64,000 nucleotides of DNA. Origin: Trifolium pratense (lineage: Eukaryota > Streptophyta > Magnoliopsida > Fabales > Fabaceae). Positions 47,701 to 59,509 of the stretch are shown here, one piece after another. The stretch is from the NCBI RefSeq assembly GCF_020283565.1, contig NC_060059.1, positions 33,468,838-33,532,837 of the forward strand, in the 5' to 3' direction. A program made the translations under genes and the position numbers. Position 1 is the first letter of the stretch. Every line of letters starts with the position of its first letter. The notes beneath the pieces were generated by a model that worked only from the letters and a program-made list of their open reading frames with translations, was not told the origin of the DNA and made no database searches.

Positions 47701-50700
47701 TAAGGCCCTAACAAATAAACTTCCAAGACTTACATGAGCCTATGCGATAATGGTATCTTCTAACCTAGGTGCAATAAATTTCATTCCAAATTACATCAAA
47801 AGAAGTTGAAAGTCAAATAATAAATACCTTCCACCATAAAGAAGAAAGCCAAGGGCAGCAAACAAAGAAACCCCTATTGCAACACGTATACCATATTAAT
47901 TAGCAAAAACTCATAAAATTCATGATAAATTGAAAGAAGTAAAGGACAAACAAAATTTCAAACAGACAAACCTGCAAAGAACATCTTAGACAGAATGACT
48001 AGTACACTGACTGGTTTCCACCATAATACCAACCACAAAATGATCTGACATACATAAACAAAACAATATGGGTCATTCAACAAACTCAAAACTCATGAAC
48101 ATGAAAGGTAAGCCATTCAACACTTTCAATAAATATTGAAATCAGAACTAATAACACAAAAGATAGACTATTTTTTCCTCTTATAGCCAAATGTTAGTAG
48201 TTATGATAGGCGAAAGATAAAATTATTGAATATTAAAGGTCAACAGTTAGGGATCAGTTTGAGTCTTGAGGACATAACTGATAAGGAAAGTAGCAGCACA
48301 GATTTGATATCTTTAGTAAATACCATTCAATCTGCACATTAGGCAAAGCCACCACCAATAACAGGAATGGACAACAAACATACTAGTGTGCACCAATAAA
48401 CAGATGTGCTGAAAGTATGAAACAGCATCCATCGGTCAAATGAAAATTGGATCTTGTCATTTGACACCTGTTGGCAAAAAAACAATTCGTTGATTCTTTA
48501 CAACAAAGATAAAACAAAAATCCTACCGAGGGTTTCACTTTCTCCTAATTTGGGACGGGATAGATACTACGCCAAAGGTGCTTGCTCACCCCGACATCAA
48601 ATATGAATCTCCTATGTCGTTTTCCACAATCCTCAAATGACCTGCCTCCACCAAGGAGAGAAAACCCAGCAATTACGAATCCTATAATGTGACAGGACTT
48701 GTTGAAATTCAACAAACCAAAATAGTGGTGGAAGAACCCAAGTATATAGAAACACGAATGTAAGCCTAGAAGTCACTCAAAACAGGTGATGAGTCTTTAA
48801 TAACAGGCCAATAAAAAAAATGCCTCGTGCAACAAAGCTTCTGCTATGGCGGGGTCAAAGGAAGAGCCGAACCCACCTGGAATTATTATAAAAAGTCTTA
48901 CCTAGTACTTGCAAAGCAATTTAAAGCTAACTCAGCAACTTGAACTTGATCTTCTAACCACAGATCAGCAAACTCGATTGCCGCATGAAGAACCCCTTCT
49001 CATTGACAGCTCAATGAGCTGAAAATTTTGGCTACTTTTAAAATGAGCTATGCTTGACATTAGAAATCAATGAGATCAGAGAAAGAAAGGGAAAGAAAAA
49101 GTGAAGTCAGGGAGAAAGAGAGACTGCGCGATGATGAGCTGAAACTGAATCAATTGGATCTAACCAGCGCATGCACACATAGGGTTTGTTTGGGAGTTTG
49201 GAGGGGACGGAAGGGTTTGGAAGAATTAGGAGTTAGTGCAAGGAATGAAAGGTTTTGCGAGGGGAGGGGGGTTTGGGGGTGTTTGTTTTACTTCATAAAA
49301 CTAAACCCCCCTAATTTCGGGGAACTAAAAAACTGTATTATGAGGATTTTAGGTGAGGTTGGGGGGTTTTGGATGAATTCTCTGAATTCAATTCATGTTA
49401 TAATACTCTCAATATTAAAAATGTAGATTAATCATAAGCGTTCATTTATCATTCTCTACAAAAACACTCTTAAAAAATGTGATACATTTCTCTATTTTTT
49501 TTCTTCCACCCAAAACCCTCCCCTTCCCTGCAAACTCATGACGACTTTCCAGCTTGCACAAACTCTCTCAAGCTATTCCCAATCCTTATTCAAGATCCAT
49601 TACTAAATGATGCCTAATCTTCTAAGAACAAATGCAAACTAAAGACAAAATGTGATGCTATTTGGAACGCATCAAAACACATGGAGAGAGATAAAGAAAG
49701 ATCTGGAGAACAACATCTGAACTGAATGAACCAACTAAGTTTTAATAGTCCCTTGACAAATAACAGATTCTGACTCTTCTAACGGACAAGCACTAACTGT
49801 CAACAGAAGACAGTGGCCGTATCAAGAGTACAGTCAAGATGATGGTAGTTAAAATCAAGAGTCAGAACGTAGAATCGTGTGATCATGGATTCGTGGTAGG
49901 TCTCGCCTTGTACGTGCATGTGAAGAATCATAATTTGGTGGGAGCAGCTGGGATCGCCACGCAGAACCGTAGAACCAGTTGAATCGTGCACGCTGGCTGA
50001 TTCTGTTTGAGTCTTCACATAACAGTTGTTTGGGGGTGGGGTCTTCAACCCAATTTCTTGAAAACAAAGATTAGCATTAAATAAACCCAAAAAATCATGT
50101 TTTAAGCACATGAATGGGTACGGTGCGAAGGTTAGTTTCTAAGTCATTAAGCCTACTCATTTGTGGAAACCATCCACATACCCTACTCCCCCTCTTACGT
50201 CTGAACTGCTCTGTTTTGCGTTCTGTTTTTGTCTTCTGTCACCGCTGCTACGTGTAGCCTTCCAATCATGCATGCGCAACTCTTTCCATCTCAAATAACA
50301 AATTCTGATTCTTCTAATTGACTGAAAGTAACTTTCATCAGAAGACAGTGACTTTATGAAGAGTTAGTCAAGACTGTTGCAGTCTAATATACTGTTATAC
50401 ACCACCTTCGAACTGAATGTGGCGGAGCATCAGAAAGTGGTCACGCACATAGTGTCTGGGTTAAAAAAACCTGCTGTAGACAGTACCTTAGTTTGAAAAA
50501 CAGTACATTGACATTGAGCTGGAATGCGGATCACTCGGAGAGATCCATTAAGATCTCTCTTTCTCTAAGTACAACTTCTAGTCATGTGATTTTTTTGGGA
50601 ATTAAGTATTGTGTGACAAGGATTATATTGTTATATTATCGTAGTAATAGATGCTAGGGTACAGGTGCTAACTCGAACATTTAACTCTTATGTAGGGCCT

Positions 50701-52726
50701 GTATCCATAGAATTTCGCTGTTGTATTGGCCTCACTGCAAGATACAGCTGTAGAGAGTTAGGCCAAGCTCTCAACTTGAAGATCTACATAGAGCACAGAC
50801 AGGATAACAATGAAGGTATATCAGTAGGAGTAACTTAGTCAAACGGAAGGAGGTGATCAATAAAGCTATGACGTCACCGAAGAGAGTGATAACATACAAG
50901 GTAAAGGATCTAAATCCAGAACATAGCTTGTTAGAAAAGGCTTGTATAACTATTATCTCAGAAACATATAAAAACTACACTATTTCTTTTTGTCTCTACA
51001 ATCATAGTTTTTTGTAATGAACAATATAATATTGGATATCTAGCCAAATTTAACTTCTGACAAACCTTTGTACACAACATGTAATCTTCAGGTGGTTTTT
51101 TACTCTGTTTAGTGCCAAAATTTAATCTAAGGGATTCTATCATACATCACAAGCTAATTATGATCTGATCTTGTTTTTATAATAAACAAATAGAGGGTGC
51201 AATATAGAATTTCACATCACCATCCAGTTTTGCACATAGAACAGCACTTTCACTAGGATCCGATCATTAGTTACTATGTCAAAATAAAAAAGAATAGAAG
51301 GATAAAAGCATGAAATTGTTGTCATTGTGTTATTTAAAGTTAGGTTAATTTACATTTGATAGAAAAAATGTTATCGATTGTGGATGGCTGACCATGGTGG
51401 AAAGCCGAAAAATCCGTTATTTCCGCCATTGCGCTGCCATATCAATCCAGTCACAATAAACACTGTTATATGCAAATTGTATAAACGCTCCAAAACTTTC
51501 ACTTGACATTTGATTATATTACAGTGGCTTAAGGATCTTCTTATCACTATTGTACCTAACATTTTACTAGACATGCAAAACTCAATCAAATTATATTGTC
51601 AAGATGTTTGTTTGTAGTGATACATGTATCAATTCTAATTTCAACATATATTAAACAAATATGAAACAAGCTGCGTGCAACAACCATGATCTATAAAAAA
51701 TAGTGAACTAGAAACAATAACTAGAATTGTCACCTGAACAACATAAACCACAATATTAATCGTATAGAAGCTTGGTTTCAGTCCATCAGTGGATACAGCA
51801 CGTGCCTGCAAATACATTTAAAACCAAGGCAATAATCAACCCATCAAAACCAAACAACAAACACACTAATATGAATGAAAAAAACCACAAAAAGGAAACA
51901 AACGATAGAGTAAATGCACCAAAGCAAAACTAACCTGGTAATAAATCTCAGCCCAGAACAAGACCAGAAGTGCATATGTTGTAAAGAAAGCAAGACTCGG
52001 CACATCAAGTAAGATATGTTGGACAATCTACACACATAAACACAAGTAGTGCAAAATTGTGAATGATATGTGTATGACCGACCATATTACACCGCCGAAT
52101 GTATATGAATTAAATTAAATAAATCTTACTAAACATCAGATCATGTTAGACAATAATTCAAATTAAATGCTAAAACAGTGCTCTATACCTCTGGCTGTAA
52201 CCTCTGTACACTTCGAAAGAAAACGAAAACTAAACATCGAACTGCAAAACCGAAAATTTTACATATCAATCAGAATAATTTATATTGATCAACAATTTTT
52301 AAACAAATAATACTGATTTAAATAGATAAATTTAAGAAGAAGCTTAATACAAACCTGCATTCACCAAAAAATTGAGAAAGTGAAAGACTTTCTGCGTAGT
52401 CCAACCATATTCTGGAACTCTCAATTGTATTCGAACTAGTTGAATCTAAAATCATCATAATAAAAACAAAATTAAAATCATAAACCCTAAATTGAACAAA
52501 AAATTGAGTTACGAACGGATAGGGAAGATTGAATTGGATAGGAAGGTACCAAAGCTATGGCGGAAACGACGCCGTAGAGGACGGCGAGAGTGTAGAAGAT
52601 ACGGTTCTGCCACGTCGGAGATTCATCGATGTCACGCCACCAAGTGGAAGGATCAGTAAGTTGAATAGCTGCCACCGCGATACCCACCGCGCCTGCCGAC
52701 GAAGCCGGCACGACGTTGTTGGTCAT
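44721..52726 (-). CDS. TOM3: TOM3/TOM1-type tobamovirus multiplication host protein
   Basis: Eleven coding exons by splice sites and protein similarity: 52550-52726, 52355-52445, 52189-52241, 51935-52027, 51734-51805, 47972-48044, 47828-47873, 47309-47372, 46184-46237, 46017-46094, 44721-44813. Phases join cleanly into 297 residues, usual for the family. Signatures: [77 protein letters not shown], and C-terminal [14 protein letters not shown]. It is a seven-pass membrane protein, known in Arabidopsis to sit on the tonoplast and to be a host factor bound by tobamovirus replication proteins; its normal plant role is unclear. TOM3 versus TOM1 is my best judgement from the [11 protein letters not shown] and [14 protein letters not shown] blocks. 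Intron 5 is 3.7 kb and intron 10 holds TRIM-like fragments. Confidence 0.9.
45300..45740 (-). mobile_element. TRIM-like fragments in TOM3-type intron 10
   Basis: Repeats of aaaaccggcttgtaagg and gcctaactcagcccaacaaa, with degenerate gctctaatatcatct (from gctctgataccatct). Same family as 5760-6330. A further piece near 46640-46660 (gataagcttgataccatctt) lies in intron 8. Confidence 0.55.
48045..51733 (-). other. Intron 5 of the TOM3-type gene (3.7 kb)
   Basis: No nested gene recognised. Two related segments lie at about 49764-49850 and 50302-50385 (both hold gattct/gactcttcta, then agaagacagtg, then agtcaaga). About 49180-49390 is G-rich and recalls plant MITE text (gggtttgtttgggagtttgg). Open frames at 49070-49426 and 49800-50111 look accidental. 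Confidence 0.5.
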
Positions 52727-52866
52727 TGTGGATCAATGAACGGAGTTTGAAGTACACGCGCTGGTGGTTTTAATAGTATATTCTTAACGTGAAAATTTGT
52801 AGTTGCTTGCTTGCTATAGGCTAAGGTTGGAACAATGAATGTATGTGCACGTGTGTGTATCAATGG

Positions 52867-52868
<2 letters not shown>

Positions 52869-52962
<94 letters not shown>
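52869..52962. repeat. (TA)n microsatellite, about 94 bp, near the TOM3-type promoter
   Basis: TA run starting 140 bp upstream of the ATG at 52726. A length change here could alter the promoter of that gene. Confidence 0.9.
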
Positions 52963-52964
<2 letters not shown>

Positions 52965-53288
52965 GTTTAAGGTGAAAGTGAAAACAAAATAAAAATGCAA
53001 TATTTAATATTAAGGATAAGTTCTAAAAATAAGATATATTTATTAAAGATTAATGGATATACTCTACCCCCTTAAAAAAAAAATAGATATACTCAGTGTA
53101 AAATAATTTCACACATAAAGAAAATATTTATTTTTTAGATTCATTAAAAAATTGATATATTTAGACAATAATTTTTTTGAAGAAACCAAAATGAGATATA
53201 TTAACATAAACAGCCTCCCCAGCACAAGGTGTACCGAGAAAGACTATATCAATTTACAAAGAGTCAATAAGATACAATCATAAACAAA

Positions 53289-54119
53289 TCATACAAGACC
53301 CGAATACAACAATGGATTAGACCACCAGCTATGGTAGTTTGAAGTTAACGTGATACTCGTTGTCTTCAACCACCGAAATGAGAAAAACTTGATCTTATCC
53401 AACAAAAGATGAGGTGTGCCTGTTGAGCCTTTGAACAAACGATGATTTCTCTCTGTCCATATCACCCAAACACACGTGAGCCAAATAAGCTGCAAAAAAG
53501 ATCGACGCGCTCGAGATCCACATGCTGAGGCTGTAAACTGGACAAAATGATCACGCAAAGTAGTGAAATCCACCAAAGGAATGTCAATCCACTCGCGAAC
53601 TAAGTCCCAAAGAGATCCAGCAATACTACATGAGAGAAATAAATGATGGGCCAGTTCGGCCGCTCCACATCCAAAAGCACACGTGCCAGCTGTAGAAGAC
53701 AAAACTCCCCGAGTGACCAGGTTTACTCTCGTAGGCAACCTGTCACGCAATAAACGCCACGCAAAAATGGAAACCTTCAAAGGAACCTGGGGGTGCCATA
53801 TAAGGTTTTCCGCATCATCCAAAGTAACAGAGGCATGAGAAGTCAAAAGCTGATAAGCTCCCCCGACAGTGTAGCCTATGTCAGGGTCTGGGCGCCACTG
53901 CCACCTATCAATGGTATGATCCTGCAAAAAAATGTCAAGAAGTAAAGACTGACACTCCCCCAACATCTCCTCCTCCCACGCCCTCAATCGCCTCCGCCAC
54001 TCCCACGCCTCCCCATTTGCCCCCCAACCTAGACAAAACATCTCTGCCACTGTACGCGATTTGGTCTCCGCCAACTCAAACAGTCGCCCAAACCGCTCCT
54101 GCAACGAAAAACCATCCAG
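53289..54119 (-). pseudogene. LINE ORF2 C-terminal fragment with zf-RVT domain
   Basis: On the minus strand: LDGFSLQERFGRLFELAETK, then WRPDPDIGYTVGGAYQLL, IFAWRLLRDRLPTRVNL, the zinc-binding block CAFGCG..HHLFLSC (C-x3-C, H, C), and WLTCVWVIWTERNHRLF. This is the standard C-terminal end of plant L1-type LINE polyproteins. A TAG stop lies directly before LDGF, and no reverse transcriptase core is present, so it is a 5'-truncated relic. The 270-residue frame is otherwise open, which suggests a fairly young insertion. Confidence 0.85.
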
Positions 54120-55010
54120 CTAGGGATCGGTCCAGAAAAAAGTATAGTCTACATACATTAATTCTTTAATGAATCGAAAAAATAATATTTTTTTATAAGG
54201 ATCAGAGGGAGTATTCATTAGAAATTTTGTTACGTCATGTCATCATGTAATTAAAATGGGTGGAATAGGATGATTTGTGGGATAAACTCTTGCGATTAAA
54301 TGATAGTGTAAATATATTTTATACAGTTGGTGTATATCATTTTTTTCGTTTAATATTAAGGATAAGTTCTATGTAAGTCATTATGTTTGTATAATGGTGA
54401 GAGATTATAATAGTATCCAAGAGGTCTAAGTTAAAAATCTCTAATGTAATAAAAAAATGTTATGTTGTTACCAAAAAAAAAAATGCTACGTAGTAGCAGT
54501 AGTTCATCATGAATAAGTTTTAAAAAATTTAACAATTTTCAATAATACTCTTTAAAAATAAAAAATCACAACTTTCTGTGTCTCTATTTGTTAAAATAAT
54601 AAGAGGGTGAGACATACTACTCTACTCCTTCATAATATGATAATATCATCAACCAATAAGAACAAATTAATAATAAATTTGCATATGATATCCACAACTG
54701 AATTGCAACAAATTTTTATTTCACATCACGAGGATACGACTATAGGTGTTGTATACAAGTGGTGCTATATAAAGCACTTCTCTTTCCTAATTACATATTA
54801 AAAAATTAAATAAAATTAACAAATATTCTCAATTAGTTATTCCTGAGGCTGAGTACTTTACTCCAAAGTACTCTGCAAATCCTGTGATGAACAACTTATA
54901 CATGTACTAGTATTTGAAACAAATAAGTAAAGAATTACATTATTGTTTATTATTGAAGGTTTATTAGACTTTTATTTTCCATTAATCACAATTCACATAC
55001 AAATTAAATT
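54120..55010. other. Intergenic, no gene recognised
   Basis: A 22-base word (ttaatattaaggataagttc and two more bases) near 54350 also occurs near 53009, bracketing the LINE relic. Otherwise nothing supportable. Confidence 0.4.
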
Positions 55011-55017
55011 TCAGGAG

Positions 55018-58000
55018 CTAATCTTTGATGTCTTGATTTTGGATCTTCAAAACATCATGTATGTATGATTTGCCATGATTTTCAGGTGAAAGATATCCTT
55101 TGTAGAAATCAGCTACACCAATTGTTTTGAACAATGGTGGTGTTTGTGGAGTTAAAAGAGATGATACTGGACCTATATTTTTACACCATTCTGGACCATA
55201 AAATGTTGCAATGGATAGTCTCTCTTTTGTTGAGTTTACTATTGCTCGGTGTGTAGTGCTCTTGTATATACCATTTGTTATTACCTGTCATAAAAGTCAC
55301 ACTTGATTATATTTGCAAGACTATGATATAATATTTTGTCTAACGTGCACAAGTAAAATAGTCTAATATATGCATAAATGTATTTTTTTACCATTAGATT
55401 AATAAGTTATATCGAGTATGTTTAGAATTACGGCGGGTTGCCATAATTACAGTGATTCACCGTGATTTTTCAAAAGTCACAGTGTAACTTATGTAAATTA
55501 CAATGGATTACCGTGAATCTGATACATCCTCCATAATACCAAACATAGACATCATATTTGTTTTGATCTGATGTAAAATTTATTGATCAAATATCGTGTG
55601 AAAGACTTATTTTACTTATGCATCATAGAATTAGACAAACATGTCCTCCAAGGATAGCTCAGTTTGTAGTTATCAGTGTACATTATTGAATGCGATGGGG
55701 TTAGAACTTCGAATTCTCAATTTCTCCACACTTATAATACGTAGGTTACTGGACCCCAAAAAAAGAATTTGACAAAAATAACCAGACATATACAAAAGAT
55801 TTAATTATAGTTTTGAACCCCTTATTTTAAAACTTCCCATTTTTGTCCTTCCCATAGATTTTTCGCAAAATTTGAATTGTATTTTACACATTCGAGTTCT
55901 AAAATTCGAAAAAGATATTTTTGAAAATTTAGGGGGCGTGCAAGAATATTGGGGGTAGAAAAAGAAATTCACAAAATGAAGGTATGATTATGACTAGGCC
56001 CAAATCGGCCTATGTGTTTATAAATTTAAACCCCACATAAAAAATCCAAATATGCATTGTACAAAAAATATAAAGACGACTTCTTTTTAAGCTCCATGTT
56101 TCTTTTTCACCTTTTGAATTTTCAATTTTGTCCTTAAAAAAAATTCGGAATGCAGAAATAAAAAAAAAAATTAGTTCAAATTCAGGAAAAATTCGGGAAA
56201 CAGAAATTTTTTTTCAAGGCAAAAAAAATTCGGTAAACAGAAATCGAAATTTTTTTCAAGGGCAAAATTGGAAATCCAAGGGGTGAAAAAAAAACACGTT
56301 GGTGGGAGGAGAAATTTTCAAATATAAATCAATTACCTCCATAACATCTCCAAGACTAACGATAAAAGCATTTGGGAGTGGCTTAACACTAATCCATGTT
56401 CCATCTTTTTTAATTTGGAGTCCTTCAACTTCATTGTTTTGGAAAAGAATGGTGAGGGCAGATGCATCAGTATGAGCCTTAAGACCAAGAACATTTTCTG
56501 GTTGAGGACATGGAGAATAGTAGTTTATCCTAATTGATTGTCCTCCTTCTCCTAATGACTCTTTAATATCATTTGATTCTATGCCAAGAGCTTTCCCTAT
56601 AAGATCCAAAATGTTGTTTGCAAGTTCTCTATTCTTTGTACAATAGGTCTCTAAGTTTTCCCTGTAGTAACCAACATTAACTTATTATCGTCAGTGTAAG
56701 AAAAATATTATTGACAACGAGTTGAATAACATTTGACGATGTGACATTGTTTTTTAGACCAAACATTCCGATTTGGATTAAGAGCAGTTACTACTTCGTC
56801 CAGTCGCCTACACTCGTCTCGTAACTTCGTGCAGTCACCTACACTCATCTCATAAGGACCGTTTGATCTTAATCGGACGGTTCCTATTTAAAATCAGTTT
56901 TTGATTTTTTTAATATTAAATTTTTATCATCAAATTAGGAAATGTAAGTTCATTTTCGATCGTACGACTATAAAGTTGTTGATTGCATGCAGTCATCGAT
57001 TTGTGACTGCATAGAACCTAAATCCCAAACATCCTGTTGACCTATTATTACAACTGTGTTTCTTCAGTTTTATCAATCAAATGAAAATTCATTTCGAAGG
57101 TCAGTTGTGGCATCACACAGTTGTGGAGATCGAATTGTGATCTTCCCTACTAAGTCTAATGTCAATCACCATTGAATCAACTAACGATTGGTAAACCAAA
57201 GTCGTGTTTTAGTTCAAACTGAGATCAAAATTACATTTCAACCAGTATTAAAATAACAAATAACTTATGCATGACATGTCACATCCGGTCATTAAAAATC
57301 GCCACATCAGCCTGCTATGTCAGCTTCTGTTAAGGACACTTAACTGTAGGGACTAATTTTAGTGACGGAAAATTTTAGAGGGACCATTATTGGAGGAAAA
57401 TTTTTAAAGGGACTAAAAGTGAAAGTTAAAATATTTATAGGGACAAAAAACATATTAAACCCTTTATTAAAACATAGAAAAATACTTCACCAAAAAAAAA
57501 AAAAAAATAGGAAAATAAAATAGAAGAGCACCTGAATGGCAGTGGTAAATTAGGGAATAAATGAGGCTTCCTTAAGTGGGCAGGAAGTGTGAAAATGTAG
57601 AACAAATCTACCCAATCTGATGGTTCATCTTCATACACATCAATCATTTTACCAAACCCTTCCATATCTCCTGGTTTCTGCCAAAGCTTACTCTTCTCTT
57701 CCATTGAAAGGTTGAAGAGCTCTTTAGCACCTATCTTCATATCTTCCATCAATGCCATGCTAAGTCCATGATTAATTAGCTGTTATATACATAACCAACA
57801 ATTGCTATATAGTTACATTTAAACATTTAATACTCAAAGCACAAAGTGTGTCAAGAATAAACACGAAATATACATAACAAAATCTTTGACTTTCTTCATC
57901 AAGTCAGTTTATACATAACAAAATTTTAGCATCGTATCTCCTATTAGTAGACAGTGAAATTTGTGTCCCTTAAATTAGGACTCATTTCCATGCAGTCATA

Positions 58001-58722
58001 TTTTCTGTGCAGTCGAGCCATTTATAGCCATTCGATCAAGATCGGACGGTCATGATTTAAAATTGTATTTGTTGATTGTATTTGTTTAAACCGTCCACCC
58101 GTGATCGGACGGCTGTAAAACAACTGCACGGAAAAGTCGACTGCACCTAATCCAATTCTATCAAATTAGTTGATCCTTAACTGACTTTTCAATTTTCATT
58201 ATTTATTTTGGTCCTTGTTATTATTGTTATAGTCCCTTCCAAATTTATTTATAATAAAAAGTGTACAATATTTGATTTTAGTCCCTCCAATATAAGTGAG
58301 ATAAATGACTAAAATAAATTTAGTAAGATAAAAAAATTTGCACAAATACTATATAGGGACCAACTCCTATATAATTTTTTTTTACATGCATAAGATTGAA
58401 TATATCACCACCCTTAATTTTTTTTTTTTTTAATATGATATCAATATAACCAACAATTTATCAAACAAAGGGGGAATTTAGATTAAATTAATCTAACCTG
58501 GAAGAAACCCCATTCTTTGCATGCAATGTCCAGCTTCTCTAATTCAGGACCCTTCACTTCTTCAGACAACAATTTGCTAAGGTCAATTATAGGAAGCTGT
58601 TGCAAAGAATCTTTGCTAGATAAAATTGGATGGTCAATATCCCTATGAATATATCTCTCTGGAACACTTTTTAGTCCTTCTTTTGCTATTAATTCTTTCA
58701 ATGAAGGAAAAGAAATAGGCAT
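55018..58722 (-). CDS. 2-oxoglutarate/Fe(II)-dependent dioxygenase, SRG1-like, exon 1 split by a hAT element
   Basis: Four exons: 58498-58722 (from the element-derived ATG), 57532-57779, 56337-56661, 55018-55284. Phases agree and give 354 residues. N-terminal DIOX_N (LPIIDLSKLL..ACKEWGFFQ, then LINHG) is followed by the 2OG-FeII domain. Iron ligands are His and Asp in LKAHTDASALTILFQ and the distal His in STTHRAIVNS; RLS supplies the 2-oxoglutarate-binding Arg. YYSPCPQPENVLG is the family's hallmark block. Closest to plant SRG1/codeine-O-demethylase-like enzymes; the substrate is unknown. The original start lies beyond the insertion: ATG at 59507 reads MEIKIAEELGST, then is cut by the element. 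Removing the element would join that frame to ISFPSLKELIAKEG, about 364 residues. Catalytic parts are untouched. Confidence 0.85.
55640..55763 (+). mobile_element. tRNA-derived SINE in dioxygenase intron 3
   Basis: A-box-like tagctcagtttgtag and B-box-like acttcgaattctc, 13-bp target duplication agaatt(a/t)gacaaa at 55627-55639 and 55764-55776. Confidence 0.65.
57107..57200 (-). mobile_element. Truncated SINE in dioxygenase intron 2
   Basis: The minus strand reads taccaatcgttagttgattc, ggtgattgaca and acaattcgatctcc, matching the head of the SINE at 17089-17259. The 3' part is missing. Confidence 0.55.
57290..57465 (-). repeat. Legume dispersed repeat in dioxygenase intron 2
   Basis: The minus strand reads gggtttaatatgtttttgtc, ccctataaatattttaac and tcacttttagtcccttt, related to the repeat at 8727-8860. 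Confidence 0.55.
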
Positions 58723-59450
58723 GGCAATGGGTACCCGCGGGTACGGTTTTTACCTTCCCCGTTCCCCATACCCGAATCATTGATAAATACCCGTTCCCCG
58801 CCCATTACCCGACGGGGATGAAAAATTGAACCCAATCCCCGTCCCAAATGGGTTCGGGTATACCCAAATGGGTTCGGGTATCCCCGAACCTTACCCTGCC
58901 CTGCTGAACCTTACTCGAACCCAAAATTTTCCCGAACACTAACATACATACAATACAAAAAATTTCAAATAATAAAGTACAAACCAAAATTTCAATGCAT
59001 TAAACATACAAATGAAATGATATTCCAAAATATCAAACCAAAATTATCAAAACCATAAAATAGTACCGGTACAAACCAATATTCCAAAATACCGTCAAAA
59101 CAACCACATAACCAAGAATGTTCTACATCATTGTTCACTGAAATTGCTAAAAAAACAAATAACTAAGAACCATTGTTCATTAAAAATCCTAACTCAAGTA
59201 GATAAATTATATGATCTGTGACATTATAAATAAAAAAATAGGGGTAATATAGTAATTTTATATAAACGGACGGGTTCGGGGACGGGTTCGGGGTAGGTAC
59301 CAATATCTCCGTTACCCGCCCCATCCCCATGTTTTGAAATCGGGGAAAACCCAAACCCGAACCCAAACCCAGTCAAATCGGTTTTTCCCCGTCAAACTCG
59401 GGGTGGGTTCGGGCGGGTACCCGCGGGTACGGGTTCTGTTGCCATGCCTA
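58716..59450. mobile_element. Non-autonomous hAT element, 735 bp, in dioxygenase exon 1
   Basis: Perfect 12-bp inverted termini TAGGCATGGCAA..TTGCCATGCCTA. Perfect 8-bp target duplication AAAAGAAA at 58708-58715 and 59451-59458. Sub-terminal gggtacccgcgggtacgg repeats at both ends are typical of Ac-like plant hAT MITEs. No transposase is seen; open frames inside are short. On the minus strand the inner terminus gives GCC-ATG-CC, in frame with exon 1. Confidence 0.9.
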
Positions 59451-59509
59451 AAAAGAAATAGTGGATCCTAATTCCTCTGCTATTTTTATTTCCATAGCTC
59501 AAAAAATCT

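Noticed and set aside
49070..49426. 118-residue open frame in TOM3-type intron 5
   Set aside because: Repeat-like G-rich sequence on the opposite strand with no family match.
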